From contig CAZPJD010000079.1 in assembly GCA_964586775.1 (NCBI GenBank), forward strand, positions 1 through 5,871: 5,871 nucleotides of DNA. Direction: 5' to 3'. A model generated the notes under the pieces. The model was not told the origin of the DNA. It saw only the letters and a program-made list of their open reading frames with translations, and did not search any database. The DNA is from JADLEX01 sp964586775 (lineage in GTDB: Bacteria; Lernaellota; Lernaellaia; JACKCT01). The position numbers and the translations under genes are program-made. This document shows, in pieces, positions 1 through 5,871 of this stretch (positions within the stretch are counted from its first letter, which is position 1; the number at the start of each line of letters is the position of its first letter).

Positions 1-1025
1 CGAAGTTGCGCGCGGTCGGAGCGCGTGGGAACAAGCGCGTCCTCCCAGTTGAGCGTCAGCATCACGTCCGCGGGCAGATTGGCGTCGTCCGGCCAGCGCA
101 TGGCGCGCTGCTCGTAGTTCGCTTCCAGCACCGCCGCGGGCGGGTCGTTGTTGTCCGCCGTTCCGAAGAACTGAATGATCGAGGGCGAATGCACCGGCGT
201 GTCATCGTAGAACGCGATCAGATCCGCGATCGAATCCTCACCGTCGCCATCGAAATCCGGCGTCGTCAGCGCCTGCCGGGCGGACCACACGCCGATCGGC
301 CACTCGGTTTCGGAGTCGGGCTGCGCCGTGAGGTCGTAGTTTCCCTTGTTGAGCACCACCCCCACGCCGGCGTCGTTCATGCCCGCGATCACGCCAAGGA
401 TGCCGGGGTAGGTGACGGCTGCGAATCCGTATTCGTCGTCCGATAGCGGCATCTGCGCGACCACGAAGCCCGTTCGACCGCCGATGTAGGGGTCGTCGGG
501 CTCTTCGATGTAGTCGGTGTTGTGGGCAATCGCGAGATCGCCGCCGAGCTCGGCATCGGCCTGCGTCGCCGTGCCCCAGGCCGTGAGCGCTGCGCACAGG
601 ATCTCGGAAAGCTCCGTCAGGCCGTTGACCATGATGATGTCGTTCGCGTCGAGGTTGCGCTGGATTTCGTCGATGTACGGACCGATACCCGCGTCGATCA
701 TCCCCGCCGCCATGCCCTCGGCCTCTTCGCGCATTTCGGGGGCGATGGTGAACCGATTGAGGATGAAGGTCCGCGCCATTTCGTAAAAGATCGGGCTCTC
801 GCCGGGCGGAGGAAACGCGTAGATTTTCATGTTGGCGAGAATGTCTTCCGCCAGCAAGAAACCGTGCGCGTATCCGCGTTCGTAGTGCGTGCCCCACAGT
901 TGGAGCACGCGCTGATCGCCGACGGTACGGAGATCGCCGTTGATCTCGGCCGCCCCCGCATAAACGGATGTGAATGTCGTCAATATCAATAGCGAAAGGA
1001 TCACTCGACACCCGGATCGAAACAT
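1..1025 (-). CDS. Secreted C45-family (acyl-CoA:6-APA acyltransferase / Ntn hydrolase-like) protein, C-terminus cut by window edge
   Basis: This frame stays open from the ATG at 1025 through the left edge and gives 341 complete residues with no stop. Residues 1-23 form a signal peptide: Arg residues at 3 and 7, a hydrophobic core (VILSLLILTTF) and a likely cleavage site after VYA, so the product is probably exported. Residues 47-62 (HYERGYAHGFLLAEDI) match the N-terminal G-x(n)-RG-x-x-x-G pattern of C45/phospholipase-B-like proteins. Cys144 in the stretch LCAALTAWGTAT, followed by AHNTDY at 167-172, fits the family's nucleophilic Cys, which becomes N-terminal after autoproteolysis. MNDAGVGVVLNKGN at 216-229 is also typical. 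Family members hydrolyse or transfer acyl groups on amide bonds; the substrate here is unknown. A calcium-loop-like stretch, DFDGDGEDSIAD (257-268), is unusual. ATG 1025 was chosen because the signal peptide starts there; the only in-frame alternatives upstream are TTG or CTG. The gene is divergent from the radical SAM gene at 1171. Confidence 0.82.
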   Translation of the reverse strand, partial: MFRSGCRVILSLLILTTFTSVYAGAAEINGDLRTVGDQRVLQLWGTHYERGYAHGFLLAEDILANMKIYAFPPPGESPIFYEMARTFILNRFTIAPEMREEAEGMAAGMIDAGIGPYIDEIQRNLDANDIIMVNGLTELSEILCAALTAWGTATQADAELGGDLAIAHNTDYIEEPDDPYIGGRTGFVVAQMPLSDDEYGFAAVTYPGILGVIAGMNDAGVGVVLNKGNYDLTAQPDSETEWPIGVWSARQALTTPDFDGDGEDSIADLIAFYDDTPVHSPSIIQFFGTADNNDPPAAVLEANYEQRAMRWPDDANLPADVMLTLNWEDALVPTRSDRAQL

Positions 1026-1062
1026 CGCGCGACCCGCCTTGCAAAAATTCAAAGCACACCGA

Positions 1063-1092
1063 ATTGTACGCCCGCGCGCCTTCAGGGATCAA
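1063..1092 (-). promoter_or_regulatory. Candidate sigma70-type promoter for the C45-like gene
   Basis: Read on the minus strand, TTGATC (1092-1087) and TACAAT (1068-1063) are separated by 18 bases. They match the -35 consensus at 4 of 6 positions and the -10 consensus at 5 of 6. A start site about 7 bases past the -10 box would leave a leader of roughly 30 bases before the ATG at 1025. That leader contains AAGG about 11 bases upstream of the start as a weak ribosome binding site. The match is by eye only, but it stands out against the GC-rich surroundings. Confidence 0.4.
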
Positions 1093-1115
1093 TCGCCAAT
1101 TTTCATTTTGTGGGA

Positions 1116-1135
1116 TTCATGGCACCTTTCATGAA
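1116..1135. promoter_or_regulatory. Short inverted repeat in divergent intergenic region, possible operator
   Basis: TTCATG (1116-1121) and CATGAA (1130-1135) are perfect inverted 6-mers separated by 8 bases. They lie between the divergent C45-like and radical SAM genes, in the only AT-richer patch nearby. A third TTCAT occurs at 1102-1106. The spacing would suit a dimeric repressor, but 6-bp arms can occur by chance. No convincing -35/-10 pair for the plus-strand gene was found around it. Confidence 0.2.
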
Positions 1136-1170
1136 CACGCGGATCGCGCCGCGGAAAGCGTCGTTCACGC

Positions 1171-2520
1171 ATGCCGGATAAACCACGACTTCTGCTGATC
1201 GAACCGACTCGACTGGACGAGGGCGGTGCGCCCATTCGCGTGCGTCGCGAGGGCATGCGCACGCTCACGATGCCCTACCTGGCGGCGTTGACGCCCGGCG
1301 ACTGGGACGTGCGCGTCGCGATCGACAGCCTGGAGGGCGTGACCGGCGACGAAGACGCGGATGTCGTCGGAATTTCGCTACTCACGCAGCGCGCGCCGAG
1401 GGCTTACCAACTCGCGGATCGATTTCGCGCGCGGGGGATTCCTGTGGTGCTGGGCGGGGTACACGCGACGCTCAACGCTGAAGAGGCCGGAGCACATGCG
1501 GACGCCGTGGTGATCGGCGAGGCAGAAGATGTGTGGGGGAGCGTCCTCGACGACGCGCGCGCCGGGTGCCTGCGCGATACCTATCAAGCGAATGACGCGC
1601 ACGCGCTGGGCGGGCTTCCCGCGCCGCGATTCGATCTGACGGCAAATACGCGTTACTACACGCTGCTGCGCCCCGTGCAGACCACGCGCGGCTGCCCCTG
1701 GGAGTGCGAATTCTGCACCGTGCGCAGTGTTTACGGCCATCGCTACCGACATCGACCCATCGACGAAATTCTCGAAGACATCCGGCGGATCCGCACGACG
1801 AGCCGCTACGTCTTTTTCGTAGACGACAATCTGGCGGCGGATCGTCGCTTCGCCCGGGAGCTATTCGAGGCGCTCATTCCCTTCGACATCTCGTGGTCGG
1901 CGCAGGTGAATCTCGCGATTGCCGATGACGCCGAGCTGCTCGCGCTCGCGGCGCGCAGCGGCTTTCAGATGGCGGTGTGCGGCATCGAAAACGTGAACCC
2001 GGAAAGCCTGCGCTCGGCGGGCAAGGCGCGCGTCAACCGACCCGAACGCTATCACGAGCAGATCGCGCGGCTACGCCGGGCGGGGGTGATCGTGCTGGCC
2101 GGGATGATTCTGGGTTTCGACGAGGACGACGAGCGCTCGATCGCCGCCAACCTCGACTTCATGCGACGCGAAAAGCTCCCGATGATTTCTCTGTATCTGC
2201 TCACGCCGTTTCCCGGCACGCCGCTCTACACGCGACTCGCTGCCGCCGATCGCATCCTCACGCGCGACTGGTCGCGTTACGACAGCTACACCTGCGTGTT
2301 TCGCCCGGCGCGCATGACGCCCGAGCGCTTGACGGAGCTGTATTGGCGGGCGTGCCGCGAGATCACCACGATTCCGGGAATTCTTCGCAGATTCGCGCCG
2401 CCGCCGCTGCCCCGCGCGCGGACATTCGTACCCGATCTGCTCGCGACCTCGCTGGTTTTCACAAACAATCTGGCGATCTTTCGCCCGGCTGCACGACGCA
2501 TGAAGCCGCCCGACGTATAG
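1171..2520 (+). CDS. B12-binding-type radical SAM protein (plus-strand paralogue)
   Basis: 449 residues. Residues 1-130 form a Rossmann-like cobalamin-binding-type domain: DVVGISLLT (64-72), the strand IPVVLGGVHAT (90-100) and ADAVVIGEAEDVW (110-122). The classical DxHxxG cobalamin-ligand motif is absent. The radical SAM domain begins at TTRGCPWECEFC, where Cys175, Cys179 and Cys182 form the CxxxCxxC motif that binds the 4Fe-4S cluster and SAM. VDDN at 217-220, GIENVNPESL at 271-280 and TPFPGTPLY at 345-353 are further family landmarks. In known members these enzymes perform radical methylation, cyclisation or other C-C bond chemistry; the substrate here is unknown. The protein resembles the minus-strand product at 4310-5623 along its whole length. 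ATG 1171 is the only ATG possible before an in-frame TGA at 1132; the ribosome binding site is weak (GGAAAG at 1153-1158, 12 bases away). The stop lies three bases from the stop of the opposing flavoprotein gene. Confidence 0.9.
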   Translation: MPDKPRLLLIEPTRLDEGGAPIRVRREGMRTLTMPYLAALTPGDWDVRVAIDSLEGVTGDEDADVVGISLLTQRAPRAYQLADRFRARGIPVVLGGVHATLNAEEAGAHADAVVIGEAEDVWGSVLDDARAGCLRDTYQANDAHALGGLPAPRFDLTANTRYYTLLRPVQTTRGCPWECEFCTVRSVYGHRYRHRPIDEILEDIRRIRTTSRYVFFVDDNLAADRRFARELFEALIPFDISWSAQVNLAIADDAELLALAARSGFQMAVCGIENVNPESLRSAGKARVNRPERYHEQIARLRRAGVIVLAGMILGFDEDDERSIAANLDFMRREKLPMISLYLLTPFPGTPLYTRLAAADRILTRDWSRYDSYTCVFRPARMTPERLTELYWRACREITTIPGILRRFAPPPLPRARTFVPDLLATSLVFTNNLAIFRPAARRMKPPDV

Positions 2521-2523
2521 AGA

Positions 2524-3579
2524 TCACGCCGCACCGGTGATGGATTTGAAAAGCCGCGCGCCGATGAACGGCCACTGGCTCATGCGAATCAGCCGTTCGA
2601 TCTTCGGCGCGTCTTCGAGAATCCGCGCGGTGGCGATGCGTTTGCGAAAGCGACCTTCATAGGCTTCACGCCAGTCGTCGTCATAGCGTCGCGGCTTTCC
2701 GACGAGGATCGCGCGTGCCGCGAGCGCGCCGGACCACATCGCGTAACGGATTCCCTCGCCGGTGAGAGGGTCGACATGCCCGGCCGCGTCGCCGACGAGG
2801 CACCAATCGTCTCCCGCGCAGGGGATATCGAAAACATCCTCCGCCGTCGCCTGTGGCAGGCACCAGCCTCGCACGGGCGGTATGTCGCGACCGGGGGCTT
2901 GAAGCGCGAAATACTCCTCGAATCGCGTGCGCCAGCCATCGCGATGAATCCTGGGGATTCCGATCCCCACCGACGACTGGTCGCGCCGATTGAAGACCCA
3001 GCCGTAGCCGCGAACGTCGCCAAAGAAATGGATGAGCGCGGACACCGGATCGAGGTGCGGCACGAGCGCGTGGTATCCGCAGGCGAGGTGCTCGTCGCGA
3101 TGTGCGCCGACGAGATAGCGACGAACGATGGAGAACACGCCGTCGGCGCCGATCAGGACTCGCGCTTGATACTCGCCCAACGTGGTGTGCAGCGCGAACC
3201 CCGCATCCTCGCGACGCACGCGCACGACCTGCGCCGCGACGTGCCGGGCCCCCGCGCCGGTTGCGCGCTCGAGTAAAAACGAATCGAGGATCGCGCGATC
3301 GATGGCGAAGGTCTGTTCGCCACCTTCGACGGTAGCGACGCGCCCCGAAGGGCTCACGAGACGAAGCAGCCGGCCGGTCTTTCCGAGGCCGACCACTTCT
3401 TCAAGCTCGAAGAACATCCGGCGCGTCGCCGCCGAAATCCCGCCGCCACAGACCTTTTCACGAGGGTGGCTGGGATCGAAAACGACCACGCGCGCCTTGC
3501 CCTGGGCGAGGCGATGGGCGGCCGTCGATCCGGCCGGCCCCGCGCCGACGATCGCGACGTCGTACATTTCCCCCGTCAT
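2524..3579 (-). CDS. Geranylgeranyl reductase-family FAD-dependent oxidoreductase
   Basis: 351 residues; last gene of the minus-strand operon. Residues 6-25 hold the FAD-binding beta-alpha-beta fold with GAGPAG at 12-17. EKVCGGGIS (41-49) is the Cys-Gly-Gly motif characteristic of geranylgeranyl reductases. GADG (144-147) and LVGDAAGHVDPLTGEGI (261-277) are the second and third flavin motifs, and GYGWVF (191-196) lies in the substrate-pocket region. Enzymes of this family (archaeal GGR, ChlP/BchP) saturate double bonds of prenyl chains on lipids or chlorophylls. With GGGP synthase in the same operon, saturation of a glycerol-linked prenyl chain is the best guess. The frame stays open upstream to 3687, but that part lies inside the preceding gene. 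Start 3579 is preferred because its ATGA overlaps the upstream stop and AAGGTGGAG sits 5 bases before it; ATG 3567 is a weaker alternative. It is somewhat shorter than many archaeal relatives. Another flavin reductase or hydroxylase activity remains possible. Confidence 0.88.
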   Translation of the reverse strand: MTGEMYDVAIVGAGPAGSTAAHRLAQGKARVVVFDPSHPREKVCGGGISAATRRMFFELEEVVGLGKTGRLLRLVSPSGRVATVEGGEQTFAIDRAILDSFLLERATGAGARHVAAQVVRVRREDAGFALHTTLGEYQARVLIGADGVFSIVRRYLVGAHRDEHLACGYHALVPHLDPVSALIHFFGDVRGYGWVFNRRDQSSVGIGIPRIHRDGWRTRFEEYFALQAPGRDIPPVRGWCLPQATAEDVFDIPCAGDDWCLVGDAAGHVDPLTGEGIRYAMWSGALAARAILVGKPRRYDDDWREAYEGRFRKRIATARILEDAPKIERLIRMSQWPFIGARLFKSITGAA

Positions 3580-4313
3580 TCTTTCTCCACCTTGGGCCGT
3601 GCGAGGCCCGCCGGACCGAAGTTCCGCCAGAAGTGCAGCGCCACCCAGAACACCGGCCCTGCCGCGCCGACCGCCACGCCGTGCCACAACCGTCCTGTCG
3701 CGGCGCAGACGACAAAGCCCGGGACGAGTGGAACATACAGGAAATTGTTCCGCGCGCCCTCACGCCAGTCAATCGGCGAAATGCGGGGACGGTCGATCGC
3801 GCTTCGAAATCGCGGAATCAAACGAGGAACGCGCCGACAAAATTCGAGGTAACGCGATCCGAATCGACGACCGAGCATCGCCTCCTCGTGACGCATCACG
3901 CGCGGGTAAACGAACGCCAGAATGCCCCACACGACGAGCGAACCCGACCATGGAACTACGAGCCCCATCCCCGCGAGGATCGCCAGATCCGACAGGTAGA
4001 TGGGATTGCGCACGTGGGCGTAGGGTCCCGACGCGATCAGGTCGTCGGTGCGGACCGCGACGCTCATCATGCGTTCGCCGCCGATGATCGCGCCGGCCCA
4101 GATGCGAAGCGCACTCGCGAAGACGTTGAGGAGCGCGAGAAACACGTACACCCCGCGCATCGCGGAGTCGGGCGCAAACCCCGCGAACGCAAACAGGGTT
4201 TCGCAAATCGAGAGGTCGTCGATGAGATAGAACGCGAACCCGACGCCGCCGGCGAGCGACGCGAGCTCGACCCGGTGTGCGAAAAACCATTCGTCGCGGG
4301 GAAGCCGGCTCAC
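3576..4313 (-). CDS. ICMT/PEMT-like integral membrane methyltransferase
   Basis: 245 residues starting at GTG 4313. This start is chosen because GTGA overlaps the TGA of the upstream radical SAM gene by 4 bp; the open frame extends to 4463 but only inside that gene. Hydrophobic segments lie at about 16-32, 53-70, 108-138 (one or two), 191-206 and 212-228, so it is a polytopic membrane protein. LIASGPYAHVRNPIYLS (92-108) and RHEEAMLGRRFGSRYLEF (141-158), followed by VPRLIPR (162-168), are the SAM-binding signature shared by isoprenylcysteine carboxyl methyltransferases and phospholipid methyltransferases. RNP replaces the more usual RHP. About 75 residues with two hydrophobic segments follow the signature, longer than a typical C-terminus. 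Bacterial members methylate varied membrane substrates. Here a prenyl-lipid intermediate or lipid head group is plausible, but the target cannot be read from the sequence. Confidence 0.82.
   Translation of the reverse strand: MSRLPRDEWFFAHRVELASLAGGVGFAFYLIDDLSICETLFAFAGFAPDSAMRGVYVFLALLNVFASALRIWAGAIIGGERMMSVAVRTDDLIASGPYAHVRNPIYLSDLAILAGMGLVVPWSGSLVVWGILAFVYPRVMRHEEAMLGRRFGSRYLEFCRRVPRLIPRFRSAIDRPRISPIDWREGARNNFLYVPLVPGFVVCAATGRLWHGVAVGAAGPVFWVALHFWRNFGPAGLARPKVEKE
3585..3593 (-). promoter_or_regulatory. Strong Shine-Dalgarno deciding the reductase start
   Basis: The minus strand reads AAGGTGGAG, then AAAGA, then ATG at 3579. This near-consensus site lies within the last codons of the methyltransferase gene. 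It supports the start at 3579 over the longer open frame reaching 3687, and it suggests translation coupled through the ATGA overlap. Confidence 0.75.
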
Positions 4314-5623
4314 GGCGGGTAATCCAATCCGAGGCGATGGTTGTTTCGAAAGCCCCAGTTGAGGGCGGTCTGCGTCGCCCAGGTAATGAAGTCGAACCGC
4401 CGCGCCGCGGCCAGCGAACGCCGTGCGATGGCGAGCCGCGAATAAAAGCGTTCGCGGCACCATGCCACGCCGAGCTCCAACTCCGCGACGGTCATCGACG
4501 CGGGCGAAAACACGACGTGGTTGCAGTCGTAGTGCGCCCAGTCGCGATCGATGATCCGCCCCGCGCGATCCAGATCGTCAAAGAGCGGTGTGCCGGGCAT
4601 GGGAGTGACGACGCCGATCTGCAGCACATCCACGCCGATGCGCTCCATCGCGTCCATGGTCCGCGCGAACACGTCGGGGCCATCGTGATCGAACCCGAAC
4701 ATCAGCCCCGCCTCGACGAAGATGCCGGCCCGGTGAAAGCGCTCGATCGCCTCGCCGTAGCGCTCCACCACGTTCACCGATTTGTGCGATTCGTCGAGGC
4801 TCTCGGGAACAATGCTCTCGAGGCCGACGAAGATCGCGCTCACGCCCGCGTCGCGCGCCGCCGTCATGACCTCGTCGTCGAAGGCCATGTCGACCGTGCC
4901 CTGCACGCCGATATACCTGCGCAGCGGCGCGAGCGAGCGCAACGCCGCGAGGCAGTATGCGCGGTCGCCGTAGAGGTTGTCGTCGGCGACCATCAGATGC
5001 CGGCGACGCAGTGAGGGATACTCGCATTCGACGTCGGCGATCGGTCGTCGGTGGTACCGACCGTCGAAAAACTGCGCGACGGAACAGAATCGACACCGGT
5101 ACACGCACCCGCGCGAAAACTGCACGATATCGAGATCGGCGTAAAATCGATTGGTCTGCAAATCGCGGCGCGCGGAGGGCACATGAATCTCGCCGTTCGC
5201 GCAAGCCTGATAGACGGTTTTCAGCGTACCGGTGGCCAGATCGCGGCAGACGTCGGGCCACACAAATTCGCCCTGGCCGGTAATGATCGCGTCAGCGTGG
5301 GAGAGCGCTTCGTTGGGCAGGGCGGTCGGGTGCATGCCGCCCATGACGACGGGGATTTTGCGCAAACGCAACGCGTCGGCGATCGCGTAAGCCCGTGGCG
5401 CGAGCGCGGTGAGGACGCTGATGCCGACGGCATCGGTGCGGTGCGTCGCGGGGTCCCAGAGGTCGATCAGTTCGTCGACGATTTCGACCTCGAATCCCGG
5501 CGGCGTGGCCCCGGCGATCGTGGCGAGGCCGAGCTTGTAGTAATGGAAAAACGGCGTTCCCTTCGGACGTCGCCCCCGGCGTCTCGACACATCGGAAGCG
5601 GGAGCGACGAGGGTGATCTTCAT
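4310..5623 (-). CDS. B12-binding-type radical SAM protein in lipid-type operon
   Basis: 437 residues. An N-terminal cobalamin-binding-type domain includes VEIVDELIDL (46-55), DAVGISVLT (64-72), PVVMGGMHPTALPNEA (91-106) and ITGQGEFVW (114-122); DxHxxG is not seen. The radical SAM core has FSRGCVYRCRFCSV, with Cys173, Cys177 and Cys180 as CxxxCxxC. It is followed by ADDNLYGD (213-220), FVGLES (265-270), MFGFDHDG (308-315) and VVTPMPGTPLF (338-348). The C-terminal part (RDWAHYDCNHVVFSP, 360-374) resembles the tail of the plus-strand paralogue. GrsA/GrsB, which form rings in archaeal tetraether lipids, belong to the same broad class, as do HpnP and BchE; membership of a particular subfamily cannot be settled by eye. 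ATG 5623 was chosen because MKITLVAP is the usual beginning of such proteins; the frame runs further upstream only inside the GGGP synthase gene. It lies 16 bp downstream of that gene and overlaps the methyltransferase by 4 bp. Confidence 0.9.
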   Translation of the reverse strand: MKITLVAPASDVSRRRGRRPKGTPFFHYYKLGLATIAGATPPGFEVEIVDELIDLWDPATHRTDAVGISVLTALAPRAYAIADALRLRKIPVVMGGMHPTALPNEALSHADAIITGQGEFVWPDVCRDLATGTLKTVYQACANGEIHVPSARRDLQTNRFYADLDIVQFSRGCVYRCRFCSVAQFFDGRYHRRPIADVECEYPSLRRRHLMVADDNLYGDRAYCLAALRSLAPLRRYIGVQGTVDMAFDDEVMTAARDAGVSAIFVGLESIVPESLDESHKSVNVVERYGEAIERFHRAGIFVEAGLMFGFDHDGPDVFARTMDAMERIGVDVLQIGVVTPMPGTPLFDDLDRAGRIIDRDWAHYDCNHVVFSPASMTVAELELGVAWCRERFYSRLAIARRSLAAARRFDFITWATQTALNWGFRNNHRLGLDYPP

Positions 5624-5639
5624 CGCGAATCCATCGGAT

Positions 5640-5871
5640 TCACGCCGCGCCCTTGGGAGCGATGGCATGAACCGCGCTCGCGATCGCGCGAATGCGTGCG
5701 GCGACATCGCCGCCGGACTCCAGGACCGTGCCGGTGACGACGACATCCGCCCCGGCCTCGGCAGCGGCGCGTGCGAGATACTCATCCGCGAGCCCGCCGC
5801 CGATGACCAACGGCACGGTGAGCACATCCGCGACGGCGCGAATCATGGCGGGAGAAACGGGTGTGGGACTC
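5640..5871 (-). CDS. Geranylgeranylglyceryl phosphate synthase / PcrB-like prenyltransferase, N-terminus cut by window edge
   Basis: 76 complete C-terminal residues, open at the right edge. They begin SPTPVSPAMIRAVADV, followed by PLVIGGGLADEYLARAA and GADVVVTGTVLES. SPTPV corresponds to the SGAPxPV segment of GGGP synthases. PLVIGGG with GADVVVTGT corresponds to the last strands of the TIM barrel that bind the glycerol-1-phosphate phosphate group. Archaeal and some bacterial enzymes join geranylgeranyl diphosphate to glycerol-1-phosphate, and Bacillus PcrB uses a C35 chain; chain length cannot be predicted from this fragment. An ATG at 5846 is internal to the conserved region and not the real start. 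Other phosphate-binding TIM barrels (HisF, TrpC, ThiE types) share the GGG/GAD pattern but not SPTPV and GTVLE together. This is the first visible gene of the operon, and its stop lies 16 bp before the radical SAM start. Confidence 0.78.
   Translation of the reverse strand, partial: SPTPVSPAMIRAVADVLTVPLVIGGGLADEYLARAAAEAGADVVVTGTVLESGGDVAARIRAIASAVHAIAPKGAA

Noticed and set aside
238..1092. A 284-residue minus-strand open frame
   Set aside because: Its translation is rich in Arg/His/Gly and low in complexity, and it overlaps the C45-like frame, which has a signal peptide and family motifs. It is a shadow frame of a GC-rich gene.
2523..2541. ATCAC...GTGAT inverted repeat at the gene junction as a terminator
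   Set aside because: Only 5 bp of stem with a 9-base loop, no T-run, and it lies within the reductase coding end.
3580..3687. N-terminal extension of the reductase to 387 residues
   Set aside because: The added residues lack family similarity and lie inside the methyltransferase gene; a strong Shine-Dalgarno and ATGA overlap support the start at 3579.
3182..4087. A 301-residue plus-strand open frame
   Set aside because: Arg/Pro/Ser-rich translation without domain features, lying antisense to two well-supported genes.
4277..5014. A 245-residue plus-strand open frame
   Set aside because: Antisense to the radical SAM gene, with His/Arg/Val-rich composition typical of GC-rich shadow frames.
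2524..5623. Bacteriochlorophyll pathway (BchE/BchP-like radical SAM plus geranylgeranyl reductase)
   Set aside because: No other pigment genes are visible, and a GGGP-synthase-like gene in the operon points to glycerol-linked prenyl lipids instead. It is not formally excluded.
5624..5827. N-terminal extension of the operon radical SAM protein to 505 residues
   Set aside because: The extra residues are the antiphase reading of the GGGP synthase gene and look non-native; conserved sequence begins at MKITLVAP.

Overview
The window is GC-rich and almost entirely coding. It looks like a chromosomal piece from a high-GC bacterium, probably an uncultivated or delta-proteobacteria-like lineage. The reasons are G/C-biased third positions, 4-bp ATGA/GTGA stop-start overlaps, a Shine-Dalgarno sequence before one start, a Sec-type signal peptide and a plausible sigma70-type promoter. 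The taxonomic reading is inference. An archaeal host cannot be strictly excluded from this sequence, because several genes belong to families best known from archaeal lipid synthesis.

Layout. (1) Bases 1-1025, minus strand: a secreted C45/Ntn-hydrolase-like protein whose C-terminus runs off the left edge. (2) Bases 1026-1170: a 145-bp divergent intergenic region with a promoter candidate for gene 1 and a short inverted repeat. (3) Bases 1171-2520, plus strand: a B12-binding-type radical SAM protein. (4) Bases 2524-5871, minus strand: a tightly packed operon. In transcription order it holds the C-terminal end of a GGGP synthase/PcrB-like prenyltransferase (cut by the right edge), a second B12-binding-type radical SAM protein, an isoprenylcysteine-methyltransferase-like membrane protein, and a geranylgeranyl-reductase-like flavoprotein. 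The last three genes are joined by 4-bp overlaps; the first two are 16 bp apart. The two radical SAM proteins are paralogues in opposite orientation. The plus-strand gene and the operon end tail to tail, with three bases between stop codons.

How the genes may work together (inference). GGGP synthase attaches a polyprenyl chain to glycerol-1-phosphate, the first committed step of archaeal-type ether lipids. Geranylgeranyl reductase saturates such chains. B12-type radical SAM enzymes such as GrsA/GrsB modify archaeal lipid chains at unactivated carbons. An ICMT/PEMT-like enzyme methylates a membrane-bound substrate. Together they suggest a pathway for a reduced and modified prenyl-glycerol (archaeal-like) lipid or related isoprenoid in a bacterium. 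This is the most interesting feature of the window. No RNA genes, mobile elements, CRISPR arrays or clear terminators were seen.
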